Source: Spirochaetae bacterium HGW-Spirochaetae-2 (GTDB lineage: Bacteria; Spirochaetota; Spirochaetia; Sphaerochaetales; Sphaerochaetaceae). Taken from it: 64,000 nucleotides of DNA. Positions within the stretch are counted from its first letter, which is position 1. Each line of letters starts with the position of its first letter. The DNA lies in the NCBI GenBank assembly GCA_002839355.1, contig PGXW01000013.1:62001-126000 (forward strand). The letters are read 5' to 3'. Position numbers and translations under genes: made by a program. This document shows, piece after piece, positions 17,731-26,884 of the stretch. The notes under the pieces are model-generated. The model was not told where the DNA came from. It did not search any database and was given only the letters and a program-made list of their open reading frames with translations.

Positions 17731-18768
17731 ATGAAAAAAAGAGGTTTACTGATAATTGCTCTTGCAATGCTTGTGCTCGTCACACCATTGTTTGCGCAAG
17801 GCGGAAAAGAGGCTGCAGCTTCACCGACGACACTGAGTATTGCGATCCGGACTTTGACAAATCCGTACCAAGCCAACTATAAGGTTGGAGCAGATATGCT
17901 CGGTAAATTGGAGGGACTGCCGGTAGTGACACTGACATGCGAAGGGTCAAGCGAGAAGCAGCTCAACGATGTCCGTGCCTTGGTTGCCAAGACCAACGGA
18001 AACGTTGTGTTCATGATCGATCCCAACGAATCCCCCAACGTGATTCCGTTGGCACGTGAATTGGATGCAGCCGGAGTATACTGGGTTTCCTGGTGGAACA
18101 AGCCCGAGGATGTGAAAGTCTGGAACTATAAGAACTGGGTCAGCCACATTTCATTCGACGGTATCAGCGCCGGTGAATTTACCGCGGAGACACTTTTCAA
18201 GAGCTTCGGATATGAAGGCAAGATCATCGCATTGCAAGGATTGCTCTCCAACTCCATCGCACAAGACCGGTTTGTTGGTCTGCAGAATATCCTGAAGAAA
18301 CACCCGAAGGTGCAAATGGTTGCTTTCGAAGCCGCTGACTGGGACCGCACGATCGCGTACGAGAAGACCCGGAATATGCTGGTCGCCCACCCGGACATCA
18401 AGGGAATCTGGGCCGCCAACGACAACATGGCACTCGGTGCACTCGAAGCACTTCGGGCTGTAGGCAGGGCTGGACAGGTCTTGGTTACCGGTGTCGATGG
18501 AACGACTGAAATCTATGAAGCCATCAAGAAGGGTGAAGCAGCTGCAACCGTTTACAACGACTCGACATATCAGGCTGGAATCGGTTTGGCTATCGCTCTT
18601 GCCGCAAAGAATGGCGAGCTCGATGTGGCCAAGATGCCGAAGGAACAGCGCCAATTCTTCGCGGAAGCTACCAATGTCGATATCAACAATGTGGATGAGA
18701 TCATGAAGGGTGCTTCAAGCTACGATTTCGAGAATCTGTTCGCCTCGTTCTCCCGCCCGATGAATTGA
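17731..18768 (+). CDS. CUT2-type sugar ABC transporter substrate-binding protein
   Basis: A 345-residue RbsB-fold protein starting at ATG 17731 behind GGAGGA. Signal peptide to about residue 23 (VTPLFAQ) followed by GGKEAAASP. Recognisable segments are TNPYQANYKVGAD, WAANDNMALGALEALR and VLVTGVDGTTE. The divergence from YtfQ-type proteins and the ROK context suggest a different sugar from that of the first island. It is the most highly placed transport gene and is separated from the permease by a strong hairpin. Confidence 0.9.
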   Translation: MKKRGLLIIALAMLVLVTPLFAQGGKEAAASPTTLSIAIRTLTNPYQANYKVGADMLGKLEGLPVVTLTCEGSSEKQLNDVRALVAKTNGNVVFMIDPNESPNVIPLARELDAAGVYWVSWWNKPEDVKVWNYKNWVSHISFDGISAGEFTAETLFKSFGYEGKIIALQGLLSNSIAQDRFVGLQNILKKHPKVQMVAFEAADWDRTIAYEKTRNMLVAHPDIKGIWAANDNMALGALEALRAVGRAGQVLVTGVDGTTEIYEAIKKGEAAATVYNDSTYQAGIGLAIALAAKNGELDVAKMPKEQRQFFAEATNVDINNVDEIMKGASSYDFENLFASFSRPMN

Positions 18769-18800
18769 TCGTCCTGGAGAAATCTAACGCATGTACAGCT

Positions 18801-18829
18801 CCAGTGTACGGCCGTGTGCCGTACACTGG
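18801..18829 (+). terminator. Stem-loop between binding-protein and permease genes (partial terminator or mRNA stabiliser)
   Basis: CCAGTGTACGGC (18801-18812) and GCCGTACACTGG (18818-18829) form a perfect 12-bp stem with loop CGTGT. Only a short T-poor tail follows, so full termination is unlikely. Elements in this position usually raise the binding protein level relative to the membrane parts. Confidence 0.75.
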
Positions 18830-18865
18830 TTTCATTGGACAGTAAAAAGAAGGAAATGGGATCCC

Positions 18866-19894
18866 ATGAAAACCAAGAACTCAAGAAGATTGGAAAACCT
18901 CTTTGCCTTGCGATCGAAGGTGTCGGCTTCGATTGTGGGGAAGTTGTACCACTCGATACCGATATCCGGGCAAATCATATCCTTGGGAATTGTCGCATTG
19001 ATCTTTTCGGTAGGTACCAACGGACAGTTCCTGCACATATCCAATATCATGACGGTATTGGGGCTTTCAGCTATTCCCATGATTCTCTGCCTTGCGGTCC
19101 ATCAAGTGATTATCCTTGGTGCCATGGACCTCTCGTTGGAAGGGATCGTGGCTATCACAGCCGTTTCGGCGGGATTGCTGTTGAAAAATTCGGTTACAGC
19201 CAACGATGTCGGGCTTTGGATCATTCCCATTGTGATGCTGATCGGTGGATTGGCCGGTCTGGTGAACGGCTTGTTGAACACTAAGCTCAGGATGCCGAGT
19301 TTCATCAGTACCTTGGGTATGAGTTGGACCCTGTTCGGTGTGGCAATCATGATCAGCAAAGGTTCGAGCATTCCGTTGCGTGATTTACGTTTTCAGAAGG
19401 TCATCATTTCGGAGTTCCTGGGAATTCCGACAGTATTCATTTTGGCAATACTCCTTGGATTGGTGTTGTACATCATGCAAAACAAGACCAAGCTCGGAAA
19501 ACATATGTATGCTATCGGCGGCAATGAAATCCTGGCCAAGCAAGCCGGAGTCAAGGTGGACCGGATCAAGATTTCGATTTTTGGGCTGACCGGTATGATA
19601 TACGGTCTTGCCGGATTGTTGCTGGTCGCCCGCCTCAACAGCTCTGCCGCACGCTATGGGAACAACTTGTTGTTTCCGGCTATGACTGCGGTAGCTGTCG
19701 GAGGGGTCTCCCTATCCGGTGGTGTCGGAGGAGCCCTGAATGCTGTGATCGGTACGATCATTGTCGTTGCTTTGAACAATGGATTGGTCCTTATGCAGAT
19801 CAATCCCTATATGCAGAGCGCCGTGAATGGTATCGTACTGATTTCCGCTGTCGCCTTGACCATCGACCGAAATAAAATCGGTATCATCAAATAG
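18866..19894 (+). CDS. CUT2 sugar ABC transporter permease (first)
   Basis: A 342-residue BPD_transp_2 permease. I start it at ATG 18866 (MKTKNSRR), since the upstream in-frame ATG at 18791 precedes the 18801-18829 hairpin and has no ribosome site. Family landmarks: ILGAMDLSLEGIVAI (the G-x-DLS-x-G motif), MPSFISTLGMSW, GKHMYAIGGNEILAK and AVAVGGVSLSGG. It pairs with the permease at 21440. Confidence 0.9.
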   Translation: MKTKNSRRLENLFALRSKVSASIVGKLYHSIPISGQIISLGIVALIFSVGTNGQFLHISNIMTVLGLSAIPMILCLAVHQVIILGAMDLSLEGIVAITAVSAGLLLKNSVTANDVGLWIIPIVMLIGGLAGLVNGLLNTKLRMPSFISTLGMSWTLFGVAIMISKGSSIPLRDLRFQKVIISEFLGIPTVFILAILLGLVLYIMQNKTKLGKHMYAIGGNEILAKQAGVKVDRIKISIFGLTGMIYGLAGLLLVARLNSSAARYGNNLLFPAMTAVAVGGVSLSGGVGGALNAVIGTIIVVALNNGLVLMQINPYMQSAVNGIVLISAVALTIDRNKIGIIK

Positions 19895-19904
19895 TGAGGC
19901 CCAG

Positions 19905-21425
19905 ATGGAAAAGAAAAAGATTATCGAATTCAAGGGCATTCGCAAGGTCTTTCCCGGTGTGGTTGCATTGAAAGGCTTTGATCTTGCCATCTACGAAAAG
20001 GAAATCTTGGGACTGGTCGGTGAGAATGGTGCGGGCAAATCGACACTCATGAAAATAATGACAGGCAATTACCAACCGGATGGAGGTCAATTCCTTTTGC
20101 GTGGAAAACCGATAGTCCTTGGTGGTTCGATGGAAGCGATTGAGCATGGGATCGGTATGGTGTTCCAGGAAGGATCGATCCTTCCCAACCTTACAGTCAC
20201 AGAAAACCTGTTTTTATGCCATGAGAAGGAATTCTCCAAGGGTTGGTTCATTTCAGAATCCGCCATGGTCGCCGAGGCCCGGAGGGCTTTGGAAGAGAAT
20301 GGTTTGGATATCAATCCAACGACCCTCTGTGGAAATCTGAGTCCCGCACAACGGCAAATGGTCGAGATTACCAGACTGCTCTGGTTGTCGCGATTGTATC
20401 GCCATGAAAATCCTGTATTGATTCTTGACGAGCCGACAACCGTGTTGTTGGAAAAGGAAATCAAGACCCTGTTTGAAATCCTCAACAGGATAAAGGAGTA
20501 TGCGACTGTCGTACTCATTTCCCACCGGCTGGAGGAGATTATCGAGAACAGCGACAGGATCGTGGTCCTCAAGGATGGCGACTATGTGACCGAGATGCTC
20601 CGTGAAAAGGCGGATATATTCAAGATTGAACAACTCATGGTCGGTCGTGATATGGTCGAAGGTTATTATCGTCGCAATGAGCAAATCGATCCAACCGACT
20701 CGGTGGTGTTGGAAGTCAAGGATTTGGCGATTGAATCCATTTTGGAACCGATATCCTTCACCTTGCACAAAGGTGAGATACTGGCATTGGTCGGATTGAT
20801 CGGATCAGGAAAAGAAGAACTGGTAAAATGTCTTGGTGGCAGCATGCAAGCTACCCATGGCAGCATCTATCGGAACGGCAAGAAAATTTCAATCAAACAG
20901 CCGAAACATGCGATTGCGCATGCGATAGGATATATTCCCATCGACCGTCGTGTGGAGGGCTTGGCTACCGATCTTGATATCGCCGACAACATCAACATGC
21001 TGGTCTACAAGAACCTGAAGGTGCGGGGCTTCATCGACAAGAAAAAGGAACGGGACAATGCAACCCACTGGATGGGTGTGGTCAAGGTAAAGGCGACCAG
21101 CCATCGTATGAAGTGTGGCAATCTGAGCGGAGGAAACCAACAGAAGGTGGTCCTTGGGAAATGGCTCTCAGCCGATGCGGAGATCCTGATAGTCGATCAT
21201 CCGACCCGAGGTATTGATGTCGGTGCGAAGGATGAGATCTACCACCATATTCGCCAACTCGCAAAACAGGGGAAAAGTATGATCATCATGTGCGATACGC
21301 TCGAAGAGGATATCGGACTGTGCAATCGCATGCTGATCCTGAAGGATGGAAAGAAAGTCAACGAGGTTTCTTGTCCGCCGGATGCAAAACCGGCTCCTAC
21401 CGACATTATCGAATCAATTGTGTAA
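19905..21425 (+). CDS. CUT2 sugar ABC transporter ATPase (RbsA/XylG-like) with atypical second domain
   Basis: A 506-residue double ATPase. Domain 1 has Walker A GENGAGKST, signature LSPAQRQMVEI, Walker B LILDEPTTV and switch His in LISHRLEE; a short extra segment, SRLYRHENP, sits before Walker B. Domain 2 has the expected degenerate P-loop (GLIGSGKEE) and LSGGNQQKV, but Walker B reads IVDHPTRGID, with His in place of the catalytic Glu, and the switch region is MCDTLEED. Domain 1 therefore probably does the hydrolysis. It begins 10 bp after the permease stop. Confidence 0.92.
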   Translation: MEKKKIIEFKGIRKVFPGVVALKGFDLAIYEKEILGLVGENGAGKSTLMKIMTGNYQPDGGQFLLRGKPIVLGGSMEAIEHGIGMVFQEGSILPNLTVTENLFLCHEKEFSKGWFISESAMVAEARRALEENGLDINPTTLCGNLSPAQRQMVEITRLLWLSRLYRHENPVLILDEPTTVLLEKEIKTLFEILNRIKEYATVVLISHRLEEIIENSDRIVVLKDGDYVTEMLREKADIFKIEQLMVGRDMVEGYYRRNEQIDPTDSVVLEVKDLAIESILEPISFTLHKGEILALVGLIGSGKEELVKCLGGSMQATHGSIYRNGKKISIKQPKHAIAHAIGYIPIDRRVEGLATDLDIADNINMLVYKNLKVRGFIDKKKERDNATHWMGVVKVKATSHRMKCGNLSGGNQQKVVLGKWLSADAEILIVDHPTRGIDVGAKDEIYHHIRQLAKQGKSMIIMCDTLEEDIGLCNRMLILKDGKKVNEVSCPPDAKPAPTDIIESIV

Positions 21426-21439
21426 TGGAGACCTTGAAT

Positions 21440-22426
21440 ATGCAAAAAGATGGAATTGGGAAACAGCCGGCAATCAGACGTATAAAAGGTAAGCTGGCAG
21501 GACTGCCGGCGATCTCCTATGCACTGGGAATGCTGGTATTGTTCATTGCTATTTTCGCCGTCGGTAGCGCCACCTTCCTCACGCGCTACAACATGCTCAC
21601 TATCGGAAATTCGGCGGCCATACTGCTTGCGGTTGCCATGGGACAGGTCTTCGCCATCCTTACCGGTGGCATAGACCTGTCTGTCGGTGGAATCATGTCC
21701 CTGGTTTCCGTCGTACTCATGAAGACCTTGGAACCGTTGGGATTTTGGGCATATCCACTCAGTCTTGCTGTCGGTATTGCCGCGGGATTCTTGAATGGAC
21801 TGGTCAACTCGCGTTTGAGGATACCCTCGTTCATCACCACGTTGGGATCGAACGGCATTTTCATGAGTATCGCCTACATGATCAGCATCAAGCCCCTTTC
21901 CGCTCCCTCGTCATCGTTTGGTGTACTGGATATCGTCAATGGTACAACCTTGGGGATACGGAATATCATGTTGTTGGGTGTGCTTGTTTTTGTGCTGTTT
22001 TTCGTTATCCAGCGGTATACTATCACCGGTAGGAATATCATGTTGCTGGGTAGCAACGAAAAGATGAGCTGGCTTTCCGGAGTCGATATATTCAAGGTCC
22101 GGACCATCGCTTTCACCCTCTCTGGTCTCGGTGCCGCTCTGGCTGGGGTCATGCTGGCGAGCAACCTGTACAGTGGGTATCCTACATTGGGGACGGTTTA
22201 TATCTTGAATTCGATCGCATCGGTCGTCATCGGCGGTACGGCAATGACTGGAGGAGCCGGTGGTGTTCTCAATACGTTGGTTGGAGTCATGGTGATGAGC
22301 GTAATCAACAACGGTATGAATATCATCGGAATCGATGTGTATGCACAGCAGTCGTTCCTTGGAGTGCTGGTGATAATTGCCGTTGCGATCTCGTTCGACA
22401 GGTCGAAGTTGTCGGTTATCAAATAG
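21440..22426 (+). CDS. CUT2 sugar ABC transporter permease (second)
   Basis: A 328-residue BPD_transp_2 permease. ATG 21440 has GGAG nine bases upstream; ATG 21425, which overlaps the ATPase stop, would add five residues. Landmarks are ILTGGIDLSVGGIMSL, IPSFITTLGSNG, NIMLLGSNEKMSW and ASVVIGGTAMTGGAGG. It completes a transporter of one binding protein, one double ATPase and two permeases. Confidence 0.9.
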   Translation: MQKDGIGKQPAIRRIKGKLAGLPAISYALGMLVLFIAIFAVGSATFLTRYNMLTIGNSAAILLAVAMGQVFAILTGGIDLSVGGIMSLVSVVLMKTLEPLGFWAYPLSLAVGIAAGFLNGLVNSRLRIPSFITTLGSNGIFMSIAYMISIKPLSAPSSSFGVLDIVNGTTLGIRNIMLLGVLVFVLFFVIQRYTITGRNIMLLGSNEKMSWLSGVDIFKVRTIAFTLSGLGAALAGVMLASNLYSGYPTLGTVYILNSIASVVIGGTAMTGGAGGVLNTLVGVMVMSVINNGMNIIGIDVYAQQSFLGVLVIIAVAISFDRSKLSVIK

Positions 22427-22451
22427 AACAATAAATTTTGGAGGTATATGT

Positions 22452-23246
22452 ATGGATTTGAAAGTCAAAGGTAAGAATGCCGTGATCACAGGCGGAAGTG
22501 TAGGTATAGGGTTGGCAGTTGCGAGGAAATTCGCACAAGAGGGGATGAATGTCGCAATCCTCGCCCGCGGGGGAGAACGGGCTGAACAGGAAGCCAAGAG
22601 GATTGTCGAAGATTTCAAGGTCAAGGCACTCGGGATCGCATGCGACGTGTCGAAAGCCGACGACATCTCCAGGGCGGTCAAGACGGTTCTGGACACCTAC
22701 GGCGGTGTCGACGTGTTGGTGAACAACGCAGGTACCGGAAGTGAAGAGACTATCATGGAAGCAACCGACGAGAAGTGGCAGTACTATTGGGATCTGCATG
22801 TCATGGCGGCGATCCGGATGTCGCGGGCTGTCATACCTTCAATGCGCGAACGCAAAGGTGGCGTCATAATCCAGACCGCATCCATATGTGCCAAACAGCC
22901 GTTGTGGTATGAGCCAATCTACAATACGACAAAAGCTGCGTTGGTAATGTACAGCAAATGTCTGTCCAATGAGGTCGTGAAGGATGGGATTCGTGTCGTC
23001 ACGATCAGCCCCGGCCTGGTACTTACCCCGGACTGGTGGAAAACCGCGGGAATCCTATCGGAAAAAGAGGGAATTACTCCCAAGGACTATCTCGACAACA
23101 TTGCGAAGGAGAACGCTCCGATCGGCAGGTTCGCATCACCTGAGGAAATCGCCGAATTCTATGTGTTCATGGCATCCGAGAAGGCAAGCTATAGCGTCGG
23201 ATCGAATTATTCCTTGGATGGGGGGTGGTTGCGTGTCATCGATTAA
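22452..23246 (+). CDS. Short-chain dehydrogenase/reductase
   Basis: A 264-residue SDR starting at ATG 22452, seven bases after GGAGG. Cofactor motif TGGSVGIG at residues 13-20, NNAG near residue 93, and the active-site Tyr-x-x-x-Lys in IYNTTKAAL. The C-terminus keeps SLDGGW. It lies in a run with two medium-chain dehydrogenases and a kinase, so it probably oxidises the imported sugar or polyol or a later intermediate. The exact substrate cannot be told from sequence. Confidence 0.88.
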   Translation: MDLKVKGKNAVITGGSVGIGLAVARKFAQEGMNVAILARGGERAEQEAKRIVEDFKVKALGIACDVSKADDISRAVKTVLDTYGGVDVLVNNAGTGSEETIMEATDEKWQYYWDLHVMAAIRMSRAVIPSMRERKGGVIIQTASICAKQPLWYEPIYNTTKAALVMYSKCLSNEVVKDGIRVVTISPGLVLTPDWWKTAGILSEKEGITPKDYLDNIAKENAPIGRFASPEEIAEFYVFMASEKASYSVGSNYSLDGGWLRVID

Positions 23247-24285
23247 TACCACAATGAGACAGGCGGTCATGACCGCACCAGGTGTCATAGAGTTGCGGGA
23301 AGTGCCTGTGCCTGAGGCACAGAAGGATACGGTGGTTGTGGAGATCGCCTATATCGGCGTATGTGGGAGCGATATCCATGTGTATCATGGAAAGCACCCT
23401 TATACCTCGTATCCGGTGGTCCAAGGCCATGAGGTGTCGGGAAAGGTTGTGGCGGTCGGGCCGGAAGTGAAGGACATCAAGGTTGGCGACCGGGTCACCA
23501 TTGAGCCGCAGGTCGCTTGCGGCACCTGCTATCCCTGTACCCACGGTCTCTACAATATCTGCAACAATCTGAAGGTATTGGGATTCCAGACGACAGGGAC
23601 GGCTTCCGACTATTTCGCGATTTCCGAACACCATATCGTGAAGCTTCCCGACGGCATGGACTATCGGTTCGGAGCGATGATCGAGCCGCTCGCTGTGGGA
23701 GTCCGGGCAGTACAGAAAGCCGGCGACGTGAAGGATAAGCAGATTCTGATTATCGGAGCCGGTCCGATCGGAAATTTGGTCGCGCAGACGGTCAAGGCCA
23801 TGGGTGCTTCGAAGGTCATGGTATCCGACGTGAATTCGCTCAGGTTGGAGAAGGCACTCGCCTGCGGTATCGATGTCGCGGTGAACGTGAAGGAAGAGAA
23901 GCTGATTGTTGCTATCGAACGCGAATTCGGTGCCGAACGTCGAGCCGATATCATATTCGATTGCGCTGGAGTCCAGCCGGCGATAAGCAGTGCGGTTTCT
24001 GTTGCACGCAAGGGATCCGACATTGTCGTGGTTGCGGTCTATGAGGGAGTTCCGCAAGTCGATCTGGCCTATATCAACGAGTGCGAGATTCGGATCATCG
24101 GTACTGCCCGCTACAATTTCGACGATTTCAAGACGGCCATCCGACTTGTCGGTGACGGTCTGATCAATTTGGAGGCATTGATTACCGATGTCTATGAAAT
24201 GCCCGAATATCTGGAAGCGTATCGCAAGATTGCCACGACTCCCGATTCGACGATGAAGGTGTTGGTGCATGTGCACGCATCCTAG
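23233..24285 (+). CDS. Zinc-dependent medium-chain dehydrogenase (sorbitol dehydrogenase-like)
   Basis: About 350 residues. The best-supported start is GTG 23233, five bases after GGGGGTGG and overlapping the SDR by 14 bp; ATG 23254 has no ribosome site. The catalytic zinc set is visible as CGSD, GHEVSG and a later Glu, and the structural zinc lobe as [15 protein letters not shown], the spacing seen in sorbitol and threonine dehydrogenases. The Rossmann motif is IIGAGPIGN. Probably NAD-dependent oxidation of a polyol or sugar. Confidence 0.9.
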   Translation: MSSINTTMRQAVMTAPGVIELREVPVPEAQKDTVVVEIAYIGVCGSDIHVYHGKHPYTSYPVVQGHEVSGKVVAVGPEVKDIKVGDRVTIEPQVACGTCYPCTHGLYNICNNLKVLGFQTTGTASDYFAISEHHIVKLPDGMDYRFGAMIEPLAVGVRAVQKAGDVKDKQILIIGAGPIGNLVAQTVKAMGASKVMVSDVNSLRLEKALACGIDVAVNVKEEKLIVAIEREFGAERRADIIFDCAGVQPAISSAVSVARKGSDIVVVAVYEGVPQVDLAYINECEIRIIGTARYNFDDFKTAIRLVGDGLINLEALITDVYEMPEYLEAYRKIATTPDSTMKVLVHVHAS

Positions 24286-24303
24286 GTTGGGAGGGTATCG
24301 CCG

Positions 24304-25362
24304 ATGAAATCAATTGCTGTGGTGGAACCTGGAAAACTGGCGATCGTGGAATTGCCGGAACCAACACTGGGTCCATACGATGCCTTGGTGCGTAGTGAGA
24401 TAGCATTCATCTGCAATGCTACGGACCGCAAGGTGGTCGACGGTCACTTCCCAGGAATGGATAGAAGCCGCTATCCCTTGCTGCTCGGCCATGAGAATGT
24501 TGGGAAAGTCTGTGCCGTCGGTACCAAGGTCACCAGCTTCAAGGAGGGGGACCGGGTAGTGGGCGGCCTGGTGCTCGAACCTCCCGATCCCCGGTACCAG
24601 TCGGGGTGGGGAGGCAATTCCCAGTATGTCCTTGTCCGTGACCATCAGGCCATGGTCGCCGATCATGTGGACGACGAGGCTCATGGATGGAACGATTCGT
24701 TCCAGATCATGCGCATCGTTCCCGATGGAATCGACTTGGGAGCCGCGGGGCTATTGTGCACCTGGCGTGAAGTGTACGCCGGAATGTTCACCGATTTCGG
24801 GTTCAAGCCAAAGCAGGATATTGTCGTGTTCGGCGCGGGACCGGTCGGATTGAGCTTTATCCGGTTCGCCCGGTTGCAGGGATTGAACCGGATCGTCAGT
24901 ATGGATCCCCTTCCCTCCAAACGGGAACGGGCTCTGGCGATGGGGGCCGATGAAGCCCTTGTTCCCGACGAACAGGGACTCGCTCGAATTCGGCAGTTTT
25001 TTCCACACGGAGTGGATGCCTTGGTCGATGCCGTAGGACACAACCGGATTATCCAATCTGCGGTTCCGTTGGTCCGGATGGGTGGATCGATCTGTGTATA
25101 CGGCGTAGTCGGATCTCCCACCATTACGTTCAACAAGGAACAAGGTCCATACAATTTCAATCTGTTCATCCACCAATGGCCGACGCGGGCAGCGGAAGCC
25201 GCCGCACAGGATCCGTTGGTGTCTTGGATCCGAAAGGGGCTGTTGTCGGCCGGGGATTTCGTCACCGGAACGTATTCCATCGACGACTTCGAAGAAGCCT
25301 ACGCCGCTTCGCAAGAACCGGATGCGATAAAGACCATGCTTGATTTCAGCGCGTGGAATTGA
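24304..25362 (+). CDS. Medium-chain dehydrogenase without structural zinc lobe
   Basis: A 352-residue MDR-superfamily protein behind GGAGGG. It keeps the catalytic Cys (FICNATD), GHENVG and the Rossmann motif FGAGPVGLSF, but the four-Cys structural zinc loop of its neighbour is absent. It resembles glucose dehydrogenase-like members of the superfamily. The second such enzyme in a row implies at least two oxidation steps or two alternative substrates. Confidence 0.85.
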   Translation: MKSIAVVEPGKLAIVELPEPTLGPYDALVRSEIAFICNATDRKVVDGHFPGMDRSRYPLLLGHENVGKVCAVGTKVTSFKEGDRVVGGLVLEPPDPRYQSGWGGNSQYVLVRDHQAMVADHVDDEAHGWNDSFQIMRIVPDGIDLGAAGLLCTWREVYAGMFTDFGFKPKQDIVVFGAGPVGLSFIRFARLQGLNRIVSMDPLPSKRERALAMGADEALVPDEQGLARIRQFFPHGVDALVDAVGHNRIIQSAVPLVRMGGSICVYGVVGSPTITFNKEQGPYNFNLFIHQWPTRAAEAAAQDPLVSWIRKGLLSAGDFVTGTYSIDDFEEAYAASQEPDAIKTMLDFSAWN

Positions 25363-25378
25363 GCTGTCGGGAGGAACT

Positions 25379-26854
25379 ATGTCCAAAACCCTATTGTTGG
25401 CACATGATCTTGGTACGAGCGGAAACAAGGCGACATTGTTCGATACCGACGGGAATCTGTTGGTGAGCAAGACCGTACCCTACGATACGTGGTGGGAGGC
25501 GGTATGCGCCTCTACCCGCGCAATCCTGCGGGAACGCAAGGCGGATGAAATCGGTGTCGTTACCTTCAGCGGACAGATGATGGGATGTCTGGCTGTCGAT
25601 GCCAAGGGACGTCCCCTCAAGAACCATATCATCTACAGTGACCAACGGGCTGTGAAGCAAACCGAGGAACTGGTGGGTAGGATCGATGGCAAACGGATAT
25701 TCGAGATTACCGGGCATCGGGCTAGTCCCTCGTATTCCATCGAGAAACTCATGTGGCTACGGGACAATGAGCCTGAAACCTATGCGCAGACGGCCAAGAT
25801 GCTCAATGCGAAGGACTTTATCAATTTCAAGCTCACCGGAAGGATGGCCACCGAATACAACGATGCCAGTGGCACCAACGCCCTGGACCTGCATCAGCTC
25901 GCATGGTCGGATCAGATTATCGAAGCCGCACGAGTCGACAGGTCGAAGTTTCCCGAGCTCCTTTCATCGATCGATATTGTGGGTGAAATCACCTCCGAAG
26001 CTGCCGAAGCGACGGGTTTGCGAAAGGGGACCCCGGTCGTGGCAGGCTCGGGTGATGGTGGTTGTGCGACGGTGGGCATCGGTTCGGTCAAGCCCGGGAT
26101 CACCTACAATTACATAGGTTCCAGCAGCTGGATCAGCACAACCAGCCTCACCATTCTCGATGATCCCGAGATGCGCAACTTCACATGGGCGCATCCTGTT
26201 CCCGGGTATGTCCAACCATGCGGTACCATGCAGACCGCTGGTGCCTCATATGCATGGTTGAAGGACCAGCTTGGAGGACTCGAGACCGAACGGGCGTTGC
26301 AAGCGGGAATCAGTCCATACCGATTGTTGGATGAGCTCGTCGAGACATCCCCTGTGGGAGCGCATGGGGTGTTGTTCCTTCCCTACTTGTTGGGAGAGCG
26401 GAGCCCCCGGTGGAACCCCGATGCAAAGGGAGCTTTTCTTGGATTGACATTGGAACGGACCAAAGCCGATATGTTCAGGTCGGTCTTGGAGGGAATCACC
26501 TTGAATTTGGGTATGATCCTAGAAACCATGAGAAAACAGATTCCCATCGAAGAGATGCGTGTGCTCGGAGGTGGAGCAAAGGGTAGGCAATGGAGACAGA
26601 TTCTTGCCGATGTCTTCGACTTGCCGATCCTTGTGCCGCGGTATTTGGAGGAAGCTACGAGTATGGGTGCGGCCGTCATAGGTGGCGTCGGTGTAGGACT
26701 GTTGGATTCATTCGACCGCATAGGGTCGTTCATACAATTTACCGATACGGTGTATCCGATTTCCGCCCATGTGAAGCGATACAGGGAGGCAAGTGTCCTG
26801 TTCGACGAAGCCTATCATGTCCTGGAGCCATTGTTCTCCAAGATTTCCGGTTGA
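25379..26854 (+). CDS. FGGY-family sugar kinase (xylulokinase-like), short N-terminal loop
   Basis: A 491-residue kinase starting at ATG 25379, with GGAGG six bases upstream. The phosphate motif is DLGTSGNKATLFD, the catalytic base is in VAGSGDGG, and the adenosine motif is VLGGGAKGRQW. Two oddities are seen. The loop that normally carries a Gly-Trp-x-Glu-Gln motif before the Trp-Trp pair is missing (VPYDT runs directly into WWEAV). The usual GQMHG is GQMMG, changing the His that binds substrate in xylulokinase. It may therefore act on a ketose other than xylulose. Operon position supports phosphorylation of an oxidised sugar. Confidence 0.88.
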   Translation: MSKTLLLAHDLGTSGNKATLFDTDGNLLVSKTVPYDTWWEAVCASTRAILRERKADEIGVVTFSGQMMGCLAVDAKGRPLKNHIIYSDQRAVKQTEELVGRIDGKRIFEITGHRASPSYSIEKLMWLRDNEPETYAQTAKMLNAKDFINFKLTGRMATEYNDASGTNALDLHQLAWSDQIIEAARVDRSKFPELLSSIDIVGEITSEAAEATGLRKGTPVVAGSGDGGCATVGIGSVKPGITYNYIGSSSWISTTSLTILDDPEMRNFTWAHPVPGYVQPCGTMQTAGASYAWLKDQLGGLETERALQAGISPYRLLDELVETSPVGAHGVLFLPYLLGERSPRWNPDAKGAFLGLTLERTKADMFRSVLEGITLNLGMILETMRKQIPIEEMRVLGGGAKGRQWRQILADVFDLPILVPRYLEEATSMGAAVIGGVGVGLLDSFDRIGSFIQFTDTVYPISAHVKRYREASVLFDEAYHVLEPLFSKISG

Positions 26855-26884
26855 AGACGGGATACCAAAAGGAGTACAACGATT

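Noticed and set aside
23236-24276. Minus-strand open frame (346 codons) opposite the zinc dehydrogenase
   Set aside because: The plus-strand frame carries the full zinc and Rossmann motifs; the antisense frame shows none.
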